Below are positions 23,571-31,714 of a stretch of DNA of 64,000 nt, piece after piece. Under the pieces are notes generated by a model, which saw nothing but the letters and a program-made list of their open reading frames with translations, was not told the origin of the DNA and ran no database searches. The DNA is taken from contig NZ_DAOKZA010000004.1 of NCBI RefSeq assembly GCF_035325925.1, forward strand, positions 1 through 64,000. Direction: 5' to 3'. This DNA is from Calidifontimicrobium sp035325925. GTDB taxonomy: Bacteria > Pseudomonadota > Gammaproteobacteria > Burkholderiales > Burkholderiaceae_C. The position numbers and the translations under genes are program-made. The stretch's first letter is position 1, and every line of letters starts with the position of its first letter.

Positions 23571-26090
23571 ATGACGCTGGACGGATGGTTCGCTTCCCGC
23601 GGCTGGTCGCCGTTCGGTTTCCAGCGCGAGGTCTGGCGTGCGCTGGCCGGTGCGCGCAGCGGGCTGCTGCACGCGACCACCGGCAGCGGCAAGACCTATG
23701 CGGTTTGGCTCGGTGCGCTGCAGCGCGCCGAACGGCTCGGGATGTCCGGCCACGGTGCCGCGCCGCCGCTGGGCGTGCTGTGGCTCACCCCGATGCGCGC
23801 GCTGGCGGCCGACACCGTGCGTGCGCTGCGCGAGCCCGCGAGCGAACTGGCGCCGGCGTGGAGCATCGGCCTGCGCACCGGCGACACGCCGGCGGCCGAA
23901 CGGGCGCGCCAGGATCGCCGGCTGCCGACCGCGCTGGTGACGACGCCCGAGTCGCTGAGCCTGCTGCTCACGCGCGCCGACGCGCGCGACCGACTCGCCG
24001 GCGTGCACACCGTGATCGTCGACGAGTGGCACGAGCTGATCGGCGGCAAGCGCGGCGTGCAGGTGCAGCTGGCGCTGGCGCGGCTGAGGCGCTGGAACCC
24101 GGCGCTCGTCACCTGGGGGCTGAGCGCGACGCTGGGCAACCTCGCCGACGCGATGCGCACGTTGGTCGGCAGCGGCGACGGCGTGCTCGTGCAGGGCCGC
24201 ATCGACAAGCCGCTGGTCGTCGACACGCTGCTGCCGCAAGAGCCCGGACGCTTCGGCTGGGGCGGGCACCTGGGCGCGCAGATGCGGCCGGCGGTGGTCG
24301 CCGAGATCGAACGCGCGTCGACGACGCTGGTGTTCACCAACACGCGCAGCCAGGCCGAGATCTGGTACCAGCTGCTGCTCGAAGCCCGTCCCGACTGGGC
24401 CGGTCTGGTCGCGCTGCATCACGGGTCGCTGGACAAGTCGGTGCGCGAGTGGGTCGAGCTCGGGCTCAGGGAAGGGCGGCTGAAGGCGGTGGTGGCGACG
24501 TCGTCGCTGGACCTCGGCGTCGACTTCCTGCCGGTCGAACGCGTGCTGCAGATCGGCAGCGCCAAGGGCGTCGCGCGGCTGTTGCAGCGCGCCGGGCGCA
24601 GCGGCCACGCGCCCGGGCGCGCGAGCCGCGTGACGCTGGTGCCGACGAACACGCTCGAACTCGTCGAAGCCGCGGCGGCGCGGCGCGCGGCGCTCGCCGG
24701 GCGTGTCGAGTCGCGCGCCAGCCCCGACAAGCCGCTCGACGTGCTGGTGCAGCACCTGGTCACGGTCGCGCTCGGGGGTGGGTTCGACGCCGACGCGCTG
24801 TTCGACGAGGTGCGCACCGCGCCGGCGTACCGCACGCTGACGCGCGACGAGTTCGACTGGGCGCTGGCCTTCGTCGTGCAGGGCGGAGCGAGCCTGCACG
24901 CCTACCCCGAGTACCACCGCGTGCAGCGTGGCGCCGACGGCGTCCACCGTGTCGTCGACCGCGGCATCGCGCTGCGCCACCGGCTGCAGGTCGGCACCAT
25001 CGTCAGCGACGCGGCGATGCAGGTGAAGTGGACCTCGGGGGGCAACGTCGGCACGATCGAGGAGGGTTTCATCGCGCGACTGAAGCCCGGCGACCACTTC
25101 GTGTTCGCCGGCCGCGTGCTCGAGTACGTGCGCGCGAAGGAGCTGACGGCCTACGTGCGCAAGGCGACCCGGCCGCAGGGCATCGTGCCGGCCTGGGCCG
25201 GCAGCACGATGCCGCTGTCGAGCGAGATGGCCGACGCGGTGCAGGCGTTGATCGAGGGCTTCGCCTGCGGCGACGCCACCGCGTGCGCCGAGCCCGAGAT
25301 CGTCGCTGCGACGCCGATGCTCGCGACGCAGCAGCAGCGCTCGCGACTGCCGCGCGCCGGCCGGCTGCTGGTCGAGCGCTACCGCGCGCGCGAGGGCGAG
25401 CACCTGTTCCTCTACCCGTTCGGCGGGCGCCACGTGCACATCGGGCTCGCGCAGCTGCTGGCGTGGCGGCTGGCGCGCACCGTGCCGAACACCTGCTCGC
25501 TGTCGGTCAACGACTACGGGCTCGAGATCCTCGCCGCGCGGCCGCTGGACCTCGCGGCGCTGCACGACGGGAGCCTGTTCGCGACGACGCGGCTGGCGGC
25601 CGACGTGCTCGCGAGCCTGGGCAGCGGTGCGCTCGCGCAGCGGCGCTTCCGCGAGATCGCGCGCGTGGCCGGGCTGGTGTTCGGCGGGTACCCCGGCGCG
25701 CCGAAGAGCCTGCGCCAGCTGCAGGCCTCGTCGAGCCTGTTCTACGAGGTGTTCCGCAAGTACGACGCCGGCAACCTGCTGCTGACGCAGGCCGACGGCG
25801 AGGTGCTGGCGCAGGAGCTCGAGCTGACCCGGCTGTGCGCCGTGCTCGACACGATGGCCGCGGCACCGATCGACCTCGTCGAGCTCGCGGCGCCCAGCCC
25901 GTTCGCGCTGCCGCTGATGGTCGAGCGCCTGCGCGAGCAGCTGAGCACCGAGAAGCTGAAGGACCGGCTCGCGCGGCTGCTGGCCGACGCCGAGCGTGGC
26001 GCGATGGCGCAGTCGCCGGCGACGGGGCCGCCACGCGGGCGCGCGCGGCGGGTACGATCGCGGGCGACCGACGAGGAGACCCGACCATGA
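23571..26090 (+). CDS. Ligase-associated DEXH-box DNA helicase (Lhr family)
   Basis: This is an 839-residue ATP-dependent helicase of the Lhr-core type. The N-terminal RecA domain has Walker A TTGSGKTYAV, DEWH (VIVDEWHEL) and SATLGN. The second domain has LVFTNTRSQAEIWY, SSLDLGVDF and the arginine finger region LLQRAGRSGHAPG. The C-terminal winged-helix/beta parts are of the length seen in the ligase-associated subfamily. That subfamily is normally encoded beside an ATP-dependent DNA ligase and a PdeM-type phosphoesterase. Neither is present nearby. The ATG at 23571 is used, and an in-frame TTG at 23511 overlapping the previous stop is possible. Its stop overlaps paaG as ATGA. Confidence 0.92.
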   Translation: MTLDGWFASRGWSPFGFQREVWRALAGARSGLLHATTGSGKTYAVWLGALQRAERLGMSGHGAAPPLGVLWLTPMRALAADTVRALREPASELAPAWSIGLRTGDTPAAERARQDRRLPTALVTTPESLSLLLTRADARDRLAGVHTVIVDEWHELIGGKRGVQVQLALARLRRWNPALVTWGLSATLGNLADAMRTLVGSGDGVLVQGRIDKPLVVDTLLPQEPGRFGWGGHLGAQMRPAVVAEIERASTTLVFTNTRSQAEIWYQLLLEARPDWAGLVALHHGSLDKSVREWVELGLREGRLKAVVATSSLDLGVDFLPVERVLQIGSAKGVARLLQRAGRSGHAPGRASRVTLVPTNTLELVEAAAARRAALAGRVESRASPDKPLDVLVQHLVTVALGGGFDADALFDEVRTAPAYRTLTRDEFDWALAFVVQGGASLHAYPEYHRVQRGADGVHRVVDRGIALRHRLQVGTIVSDAAMQVKWTSGGNVGTIEEGFIARLKPGDHFVFAGRVLEYVRAKELTAYVRKATRPQGIVPAWAGSTMPLSSEMADAVQALIEGFACGDATACAEPEIVAATPMLATQQQRSRLPRAGRLLVERYRAREGEHLFLYPFGGRHVHIGLAQLLAWRLARTVPNTCSLSVNDYGLEILAARPLDLAALHDGSLFATTRLAADVLASLGSGALAQRRFREIARVAGLVFGGYPGAPKSLRQLQASSSLFYEVFRKYDAGNLLLTQADGEVLAQELELTRLCAVLDTMAAAPIDLVELAAPSPFALPLMVERLREQLSTEKLKDRLARLLADAERGAMAQSPATGPPRGRARRVRSRATDEETRP

Positions 26091-26872
26091 GCGGACAACT
26101 GGTGCTGATCGCCGACGACGGCGCGGTGCGCACGCTGACGCTGAACCGCCCGCAGGCGTTGAACAGCTTCACCACCGCGATGCACGCCGAACTGCGCGCC
26201 GCGCTCGACGCGGCGGCCGACGACGCGGGTGTGCGCTGCGTCGTCGTCACCGGCGCCGGCCGCGGTTTCTGCGCCGGCCAGGACCTCAACGACGCCGGCA
26301 TGAGCAGCGGCGAGGTCGACGTCGGCGACGTCATCGAGCGGCTGTACCGGCCGCTGGCGCTGCGCATCCGTTCGATGCCGGTGCCGGTGGTCGCCGCGGT
26401 CAACGGCGTGGCCGCCGGCGCCGGGGCGAACTTCGCGCTCGGCTGCGACCTCGTCGTCGCCGCGCGGTCGGCGAGCTTCATCCAGGCGTTCTCGAAGATC
26501 GGCCTGATCCCCGACTGCGGCGGTACCTGGCTGCTGCCGAACCTGGTCGGGCGCGCGCGCGCGCTCGGGCTGGCGATGACCGGCGACAAGCTCGGCGCCG
26601 AACAGGCGCAGGCGATGGGGCTGATCTGGCAGTGCGTCGACGACGCCGCGTTCGCCGACACGGTGAAGGCGCTGGCGCACAGGCTCGCGGCGATGCCGAC
26701 GAAGGCGCTCGCCGACACCCGGCGCGCGATCGACACCTCGGCGGCGATGAGCTATGCCGACGCGCTGCGGCTCGAGGCCGACCTGCAGCGCGAACTCGGC
26801 CACGCGCACGACTACCGCGAGGGGGTCGCTGCGTTCCTCGCCAAGCGCGCGCCGAGCTTTCGCGACCGCTGA
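26087..26872 (+). CDS. paaG: 2-(1,2-epoxy-1,2-dihydrophenyl)acetyl-CoA isomerase
   Basis: This crotonase-fold isomerase of the aerobic phenylacetate pathway has 261 residues. It converts ring-epoxide phenylacetyl-CoA to the oxepin form. The identifying segments are GFCAGQDLND, AAGAGANFALGCDLVVAARSA, and FSKIGLIPDCGGTWLLP with the aspartate typical of PaaG. The C-terminal DYREGVAAFLAKRAP also fits. It closely follows E. coli PaaG along its length. It has a GAGGAG ribosome site and overlaps the helicase stop as ATGA. No other paa gene is in the window, so it is an orphan copy, and in several Burkholderiales such a copy lies away from the main cluster. Confidence 0.92.
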   Translation: MSGQLVLIADDGAVRTLTLNRPQALNSFTTAMHAELRAALDAAADDAGVRCVVVTGAGRGFCAGQDLNDAGMSSGEVDVGDVIERLYRPLALRIRSMPVPVVAAVNGVAAGAGANFALGCDLVVAARSASFIQAFSKIGLIPDCGGTWLLPNLVGRARALGLAMTGDKLGAEQAQAMGLIWQCVDDAAFADTVKALAHRLAAMPTKALADTRRAIDTSAAMSYADALRLEADLQRELGHAHDYREGVAAFLAKRAPSFRDR

Positions 26873-26891
26873 AGCGGCGCCGGCAGCAAAC

Positions 26892-26918
26892 AAAAAGGCC
26901 CGGCGAAGCCGCCGGGCC
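26892..26918 (-). terminator. Rho-independent terminator of the phasin gene
   Basis: On the minus strand GGCCCGGCG and CGCCGGGCC form a 9-bp stem with loop GCTT, immediately followed by TTTTTG. It lies about 90 bases beyond the phasin stop. On the plus strand there is no T-run, so it does not serve paaG. Confidence 0.85.
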
Positions 26919-27009
26919 GAAGGTACCTTCAACGAGGTTTCGACAGGTACCGAGGAGACAACCTGTGCGACGCCGCGGCAATGCCCGCCGCGGCGTCGGC
27001 GCGAGCCGC

Positions 27010-27564
27010 TCAGGCGGCGCGCTTGCCGGTCTTGGTCGCCGTCTGCGTGGCCTTGACGGCGGTGCTGGTCACGGCCTGGAAGTTGGCTTCGGCCACCTCG
27101 GCGGCCTGCTTGGCGGCCTTGTGCACGCTCTCGTAGGCGTTGTTCGCGGCGGCGACGGCCGACTTGACCAGCGCGACGGCGTTCTCGCTGCCGGCCGGCG
27201 CGTTCTTGACCATCGTGTCGACCAGCGTCATGAACTTGCGCTGCGTGTCGGCCACCTGCTCCTCGGCGACCTTGGTCACCTCGGCGTTGGTCGCGGCGGC
27301 GATGTCGTACAGGTGGCGGCTGTAGGCGGCGGCCTTCTCGGCGGCGGGCTGCAGCAGGCCGGCCTGCAGGGCCAGCAGTTCCTGCGCGTCCTTCACCGAC
27401 AGCGCGGCGCGGGTCGTGTCGGCGCTCTCGGCCAGCGTGGCCTTGGCGACCTGCAGGTTCAGCTCGACGAGCTTCTCGACGCCTTCGAACGCCTTGTTGG
27501 TCAGGCCGAACAGGGTCTCGACGTTGGCCTTGTGGGCGGCCAGCACTTGCTCAGGGGTCATCAT
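27010..27564 (-). CDS. phaP: Phasin family protein (PHA granule surface protein)
   Basis: Phasins coat polyhydroxyalkanoate granules and control their number and size. This 184-residue protein is almost wholly helical. It has the N-terminal PEQVLAAHKANVETLFGLTNKAFEG, a LELNLQ-like amphipathic stretch and an alanine/lysine/threonine-rich C terminus (KATQTATKTGKRAA) like other burkholderialean PhaP. The Met-Met start at 27564 has a GGAG ribosome site nine bases upstream. Promoter, candidate operator and terminator are all visible, so it is a single-gene transcription unit. It implies that the host makes PHA, although no PHA synthase is in the window. Confidence 0.94.
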   Translation of the reverse strand: MMTPEQVLAAHKANVETLFGLTNKAFEGVEKLVELNLQVAKATLAESADTTRAALSVKDAQELLALQAGLLQPAAEKAAAYSRHLYDIAAATNAEVTKVAEEQVADTQRKFMTLVDTMVKNAPAGSENAVALVKSAVAAANNAYESVHKAAKQAAEVAEANFQAVTSTAVKATQTATKTGKRAA

Positions 27565-27601
27565 GGCGTGATCTCCGGTGGGGGGTCAGTGGGGCAGGGT
27601 T

Positions 27602-27616
27602 TGCTGCACTGCAGCA
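27602..27616. promoter_or_regulatory. Candidate PhaR operator at the phasin transcription start
   Basis: TGCTGCA and TGCAGCA form a perfect inverted repeat around one central base. It contains CTGC-N3-GCAG, the TGC-rich motif reported for PhaR repressors. It sits just downstream of the phasin -10, where a bound repressor would block transcription. Confidence 0.65.
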
Positions 27617-27624
27617 TGGATTGA

Positions 27625-27652
27625 AGTATAGGGTCTGTGGCGGTGCTTGCAA
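27625..27652 (-). promoter_or_regulatory. Sigma-70-type promoter of phaP
   Basis: On the minus strand -35 TTGCAA (27647-27652) and -10 TATACT (27625-27630) are separated by 16 bases in a locally AT-richer region. The predicted start near 27618 gives a leader of about 54 bases. Confidence 0.75.
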
Positions 27653-27662
27653 GCCCTATTTG

Positions 27663-27673
27663 TTGCGCCGCAG
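27663..27673. promoter_or_regulatory. Second, weaker PhaR-like site upstream of the phaP -35
   Basis: TTGC-GCC-GCAG differs from CTGC-N3-GCAG at one position. It lies about 10 bases upstream of the -35 hexamer. Confidence 0.4.
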
Positions 27674-27719
27674 CATTCTAGAGTGCCACCTCCAGCGGCG
27701 ACGGCGCCGGCGGCGCGTC

Positions 27720-27725
27720 GACAAT
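27720..27725 (+). promoter_or_regulatory. -10-like hexamer before the HDAC-like gene
   Basis: GACAAT ends eight bases before the ATG at 27734, the leaderless-type spacing seen elsewhere in the window. Confidence 0.4.
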
Positions 27726-27733
27726 GCGCCGCG

Positions 27734-28666
27734 ATGCAGGCCTTCTACAGCGACCAGTTCGTGCTGCCGCTGCCGGCCGGCCACCGCTTCCCGATGCCCA
27801 AGTACCGCCTGCTGCGCGACCGCCTGCTCGCCGAGGCCCCGGGCATCCGGCTGCAGCCGGCGCCTGCGGCCAGCGACGGCGAACTGGCGCTGGCGCACAC
27901 GCCGACCTACATCGCCCAGGTCGCCGAGGGCTTGCTCAGCACGGCGCAGCAACGCGAGATCGGTTTTCCGTGGTCGGCGGCGATGGCCGAGCGCGCGCGC
28001 CGCTCGGTCGGCGCGACGATCGCCGCGGCGCGTGCCGCGCTCACCGAGGGGGTGGCGAGCAACCTGGCCGGCGGCACGCACCATGCGAGCGCGGACAAGG
28101 GCTCGGGCTACTGCGTGTTCAACGACGTCGCGGTCGCCGCGCGGCTGATGCAGGCCGAGTGGCACCGCCGCCACCGGCGGCTGCTGCGCGTGGCGGTGAT
28201 CGACCTCGACGTGCACCAGGGCGACGGCACCGCGGCGATCTTTCGCGACGACCCGACGGTGTTCACGCTGTCGCTGCACGGCGCGAACAACTTCCCGGCG
28301 CGCAAGGTGGCCGGCGACCTCGACGTCGCGCTGCCCGACGGCTGCACCGACGCGCCGTACCTGGCCGCGCTCGACGACGCGCTGGCCGCGCTGTGGGCGC
28401 AGCACCGCGACGAGCCGCCGGGGCTGGTGTTTTACTTGGCCGGCGCCGACCCGCACGAGGGCGACCGGCTGGGCCGGCTCAAGCTCAGCGCCGCTGGGCT
28501 GGCCGAACGCGACCGGCGCGTGTTCGACGCCTGCCGCGCGCGCCGCATCCCGCTGGCGCTGACGATGGCCGGCGGCTACGGCCACGACATCGGCCAGACC
28601 GTCGCGCTGCAGCTGCGCACGCAGCAGCTGGCGTTCGACAGCTGGTGCGCGTGGCACGCGGCCTGA
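27734..28666 (+). CDS. Histone deacetylase family (acetoin-utilisation/amidohydrolase type) protein
   Basis: This 310-residue zinc hydrolase has the arginase/deacetylase fold. The catalytic His-His pair is in GGTHHASADKG, zinc ligands are in IDLDVHQGDGT and GADPHEGDRLG, and the C-terminal MAGGYG carries the glycine turn that normally follows. In bacteria such proteins deacetylate polyamines, acetoin pathway enzymes or unknown substrates, and nothing here specifies the substrate. In ordinary HDACs a tyrosine follows the final GG, which fits this GGY. The gene is divergent from phaP. Confidence 0.92.
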   Translation: MQAFYSDQFVLPLPAGHRFPMPKYRLLRDRLLAEAPGIRLQPAPAASDGELALAHTPTYIAQVAEGLLSTAQQREIGFPWSAAMAERARRSVGATIAAARAALTEGVASNLAGGTHHASADKGSGYCVFNDVAVAARLMQAEWHRRHRRLLRVAVIDLDVHQGDGTAAIFRDDPTVFTLSLHGANNFPARKVAGDLDVALPDGCTDAPYLAALDDALAALWAQHRDEPPGLVFYLAGADPHEGDRLGRLKLSAAGLAERDRRVFDACRARRIPLALTMAGGYGHDIGQTVALQLRTQQLAFDSWCAWHAA

Positions 28667-28703
28667 CCCGCTGAGGTTCCCGAACGATGGAAGAATGTCC
28701 GCG

Positions 28704-29153
28704 ATGAGCACGACCCGCGCCCGGCCGCCGTCCCGCGCCGACTACCCGGTGTTTCGCCGCATCACGACGCGCTGGATGGACAACGACCTGTACGGCCACG
28801 TCAACAACGTCGTCTACTACAGCTTCTTCGACACCGCGGTCAACGCACACCTGATCGACGCCGGCGCCCTCGACATCCACGCCGGCGCCGTGATCGGCCT
28901 GGTCGTCGAGACGTACTGCAACTACTTCGCGCCGCTGGCTTTCCCCGGCGACGTCGACGCCGGACTGCGCGTCGCGCAGGTCGGGCGCAGCAGCGTGCGC
29001 TACGAGGTCGGGCTGTTCGCCGCCGACGAGCCGCTCGGCGCCGCGGCAGGCCACTTCGTGCACGTCTACGTCGACCGCGAGAGCCGCCGCCCGGTGGCCG
29101 CGCTGCCCGACGCGCTGCACGCCGCACTGCGTGCGCTGCACGATCGCGTCTGA
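28704..29153 (+). CDS. Hotdog-fold acyl-CoA thioesterase (4HBT family)
   Basis: This 149-residue thioesterase has RITTRWMDNDLYGHVNNVVYYSFFD at about 20-44, which is the 4HBT signature with the catalytic aspartate in the D-x-x-GHVNN segment. The rest gives the hotdog strands. Short- or aromatic acyl-CoA is a likely substrate but is not determined. AAGAAT at 28691-28696 ends seven bases before the ATG at 28704. An ATG at 28695 would overlap that hexamer, so I prefer 28704. It is followed 14 bases after its stop by a nitroreductase gene. Confidence 0.9.
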   Translation: MSTTRARPPSRADYPVFRRITTRWMDNDLYGHVNNVVYYSFFDTAVNAHLIDAGALDIHAGAVIGLVVETYCNYFAPLAFPGDVDAGLRVAQVGRSSVRYEVGLFAADEPLGAAAGHFVHVYVDRESRRPVAALPDALHAALRALHDRV

Positions 29154-29167
29154 CCCCGCCCGAGCCG

Positions 29168-29869
29168 ATGCCCGAGATCACCCCCGAGACCGTCGCCGCC
29201 GTCGACGCGGCGATCACCTCGCGCCGCTCGGTGCGCGCGTTCCTGCCCACGCCGGTGCCGCGCGCGACGATCGAGGACATCCTGCGCGTCGCGTCGCGCG
29301 CGCCGTCGGGCACCAACACGCAGCCCTGGCGCGTGCACGTGCTGCTCGGCGAGGCGCGCGCGGCGCTCACGCACAAGATCCTCGCCGCGTTCGACGACCC
29401 GGCGCAGGCGTCGCAGCACGCCGAGGACTACCCGTACTACCCCGCCGAGTGGTTCCCGCCGTACCTCAAGCGCCGGCGCAAGCTCGGCTGGGACATGTAC
29501 GCGCTGGTCGGCATCGTCAAGGGCGACAAGGCGCGCATGCACGAGCAGCATGGGCGCAACTACCGCTTCTTCGACGCGCCGGTCGGGCTGATCTTCACGA
29601 TCGACCGCCGCCTCGCGCAGGGCAGCTGGCTCGACTACGGCACCTTCCTGCAGAGCGTCATGGTGGCGGCGCGCGCGCGCGGCCTGGACACCTGCCCGCA
29701 GCAGGCCTTCTCGCGCTTCCACCGCATCATCGAGCAGCACCTGGCGCTGCCGCCCGAGCAGATGGTGGTGTGCGGCATGTCGCTCGGCTGGGCCGACCCC
29801 GACGCGCCGATCAACCGGCTGGTGTCCGAGCGCGAGGGCGTCGACGCGTTCGCGCGATTCGTCGAGTGA
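29168..29869 (+). CDS. Nitroreductase family flavoprotein
   Basis: This 233-residue FMN-dependent oxidoreductase starts with the FMN-phosphate segment AITSRRSVRAF. RVASRAPSGTNTQPWRVHV follows, the typical substrate/FMN loop. The C-terminal QMVVCGMSLGWADPDAPIN is the usual closing segment of the NfnB-like branch. It could reduce nitroaromatics or quinones, and physiological substrates of the family are mostly unknown. It lies between a thioesterase and a hydroxyacid dehydrogenase on one strand and may share their transcript. Confidence 0.92.
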   Translation: MPEITPETVAAVDAAITSRRSVRAFLPTPVPRATIEDILRVASRAPSGTNTQPWRVHVLLGEARAALTHKILAAFDDPAQASQHAEDYPYYPAEWFPPYLKRRRKLGWDMYALVGIVKGDKARMHEQHGRNYRFFDAPVGLIFTIDRRLAQGSWLDYGTFLQSVMVAARARGLDTCPQQAFSRFHRIIEQHLALPPEQMVVCGMSLGWADPDAPINRLVSEREGVDAFARFVE

Positions 29870-29907
29870 GTCCGACGCCGACCCACCCACCCAAGGAGAC
29901 GACGACC

Positions 29908-30894
29908 ATGACCCGACCCGCCGTGCTGGTGGCCCGCGCCGTGTTCCCCGAGGTCCTCGCGCGGCTGCGCACGCACTTCGAGGTCGACGACAACCCCGAC
30001 GACGTGATCTGGAGCCCCGGCGAGCTGAGCCAGCGGCTGCGCGGCAAGGCCGGTGCCTACGTCACCGGCAGCGAGCGCGTCGACGCCGCGCTGCTCGACG
30101 CGAACCCGCAGCTGCGCGCCGTGTGCAACATGGCCGTGGGCTACAACAACATCGACGTCGACGCCTGCACCGAGCGCGGCGTGCTGGTGACCAACACGCC
30201 CGACGTGCTCACCGAGACCACCGCCGATTTCGGCTTCGCGCTGATGATGGCCGCGGCGCGGCGCATGGCCGAGGGCGAGCACTACCTGCGCGCCGGGCGC
30301 TGGACCAAGTGGCGCTACGACATGTTCACCGGCAGCGACGTGCACGGCGCGACGCTGGGCATCCTCGGCATGGGGCGCATCGGCCAGGGCATCGCGCGGC
30401 GCGGGGCGCTGGGCTTCGGCATGCGGGTGATCTACCACAACCGCAGCCGGCTCGACCCCGCCGTCGAGCAGCCGCTGGGCGCACGCTGGGTCGACAAGGA
30501 CACGCTGTTCCGCGAGGCCGACCACGTCGTGCTGGTGCTGCCTTACTCGCCGGCAGCGCACCACGCCGTCGGCGCGCGAGAGATCGCGCTGATGAAGCCG
30601 ACCGCGACGCTGACCAACGTCGCGCGCGGCGGCATCGTCGACGACGCCGCGCTGGCGCAGGCGCTGCGCGAGCAGCGCATCGCCGCCGCGGCGCTCGACG
30701 TCTTCGAGGGCGAGCCGAAGGTGCACCCCGGCCTGCTCGAGGTGCCCAACGTCGTGCTCACGCCGCACATCGCCAGCGCGACGGTGGCCACGCGGCGCGC
30801 GATGGCCGACCTCGCCGCCGACAACCTGATCGCCGCGCTGACCGGCGGCGTGCCGCCGACGCCGGTCAACCCGCAGGTGCTCGGCGGGCGCTGA
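29908..30894 (+). CDS. D-2-hydroxyacid dehydrogenase (glyoxylate/hydroxypyruvate reductase type)
   Basis: This NAD(P)-dependent dehydrogenase has 328 residues. The Rossmann motif is LGILGMGRIGQGIARRG. The catalytic triad of the family is visible as Arg in NVARGGIVDDAAL, Glu in DVFEGEPKVH and His in LTPHIASAT. The early MAVGYNNIDVDACTERGV and NTPDVLTETTADF segments are typical of glyoxylate reductase GhrB and D-glycerate dehydrogenases. A strong AAGGAG ribosome site precedes the ATG at 29908. Confidence 0.93.
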   Translation: MTRPAVLVARAVFPEVLARLRTHFEVDDNPDDVIWSPGELSQRLRGKAGAYVTGSERVDAALLDANPQLRAVCNMAVGYNNIDVDACTERGVLVTNTPDVLTETTADFGFALMMAAARRMAEGEHYLRAGRWTKWRYDMFTGSDVHGATLGILGMGRIGQGIARRGALGFGMRVIYHNRSRLDPAVEQPLGARWVDKDTLFREADHVVLVLPYSPAAHHAVGAREIALMKPTATLTNVARGGIVDDAALAQALREQRIAAAALDVFEGEPKVHPGLLEVPNVVLTPHIASATVATRRAMADLAADNLIAALTGGVPPTPVNPQVLGGR

Positions 30895-30915
30895 CGGCAG
30901 CGCGCGGTGCTGCGC

Positions 30916-30921
30916 TACCAT
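30916..30921 (+). promoter_or_regulatory. Candidate -10 element for thrH
   Basis: TACCAT lies 70 bases before the thrH ATG. The same hexamer precedes the asparaginase gene. No clear -35 is visible. Confidence 0.3.
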
Positions 30922-30991
30922 CGCGCGCTTCGCCGTCGTCGCCCACCTAGTCACCTCTCGGCGCGCAGCGCGCGCCTGCGGCCTTCACCCC

Positions 30992-31603
30992 ATGCAAGTC
31001 GTCTGCCTCGATCTCGAGGGCGTGCTGATCCCCGAGATCTGGATCGCCTTCTCCCAGCGCACCGGCATCGCCGAGTTCTCGCGCACCACGCGCGACGAGC
31101 CCGACTACGACAAGCTGATGCGCTGGCGGCTCGACCTGCTGCGCCGCCACGGGCTGAAGCTCGCCGACATCCAGGCGGTCATCGGCGACCTGGCGCCGCT
31201 CGACGGCGCGAAGGACTTCCTCGACGACCTGCGCGCGCGCTACCAGGTGATCATCCTGTCGGACACCTTCTACGAGTTCGCCGACCCGCTGATGCGCCAG
31301 CTCGGCCGCCCGACGCTGTTCTGCCACCGGCTGGTGATCGACGCCGACGGCTTCGTCGCCGACTACAGGCTGCGCCAGAGCGACCAGAAGCGGCACGCGG
31401 TGCAGGCGCTGCAGGAGCTGAACTTCCGCGTCATCGCCGCCGGCGACTCGTACAACGACACCGCGATGCTCGCTGCGGCCGACGCCGGCTTCCTGATCCA
31501 CCCACCGGCCAACGTCGTCGCGCAGTTCCCGCAGTTCCCGGTGACGACGAGCTACGCCGAACTGAAGGCGGCGATCGACGGCGCCGCGGCGAGGCTGTCG
31601 TGA
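30992..31603 (+). CDS. thrH: Bifunctional phosphoserine phosphatase/homoserine phosphotransferase
   Basis: This HAD-superfamily enzyme of 203 residues resembles Pseudomonas ThrH, which removes phosphate from phosphoserine and can transfer it to homoserine. HAD motif I reads CLDLEGVLIPE, with the Asp-x-Glu variant characteristic of ThrH in place of DxD. Motif II is ILSDTF and motif IV is AAGDSYNDTAML. The segment EFSRTTRDEPDYDKLM is also family-specific. The dispersed repeat starts directly after its stop. Confidence 0.95.
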   Translation: MQVVCLDLEGVLIPEIWIAFSQRTGIAEFSRTTRDEPDYDKLMRWRLDLLRRHGLKLADIQAVIGDLAPLDGAKDFLDDLRARYQVIILSDTFYEFADPLMRQLGRPTLFCHRLVIDADGFVADYRLRQSDQKRHAVQALQELNFRVIAAGDSYNDTAMLAAADAGFLIHPPANVVAQFPQFPVTTSYAELKAAIDGAAARLS

Positions 31604-31660
31604 GCACCCTCGAAGCGCCTTCGGCGCGTCCCCCTCGAGGGGGCACCGGCCGCTGAAGGC
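31604..31660 (+). repeat. Dispersed 3'-flanking repeat, copy C (after thrH)
   Basis: It starts at the thrH stop and has the GAAGCGCCTTCGGCGC and perfect CCCCCTCGAGGGGG cores. It lacks most of the second half (the CCGGATCCGCGG part). Confidence 0.7.
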
Positions 31661-31714
31661 GGGCGCGTCCCTGCCGCGCGGCGCTTGCACCCCGCGGAGC
31701 AGCCAGCGACGTCG

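Noticed and set aside
26873..26920. Hairpin at 26897-26918 as terminator for paaG
   Set aside because: The run of T residues follows the stem only on the minus strand, so it ends the phasin transcript. On the plus strand the A-run precedes the stem.
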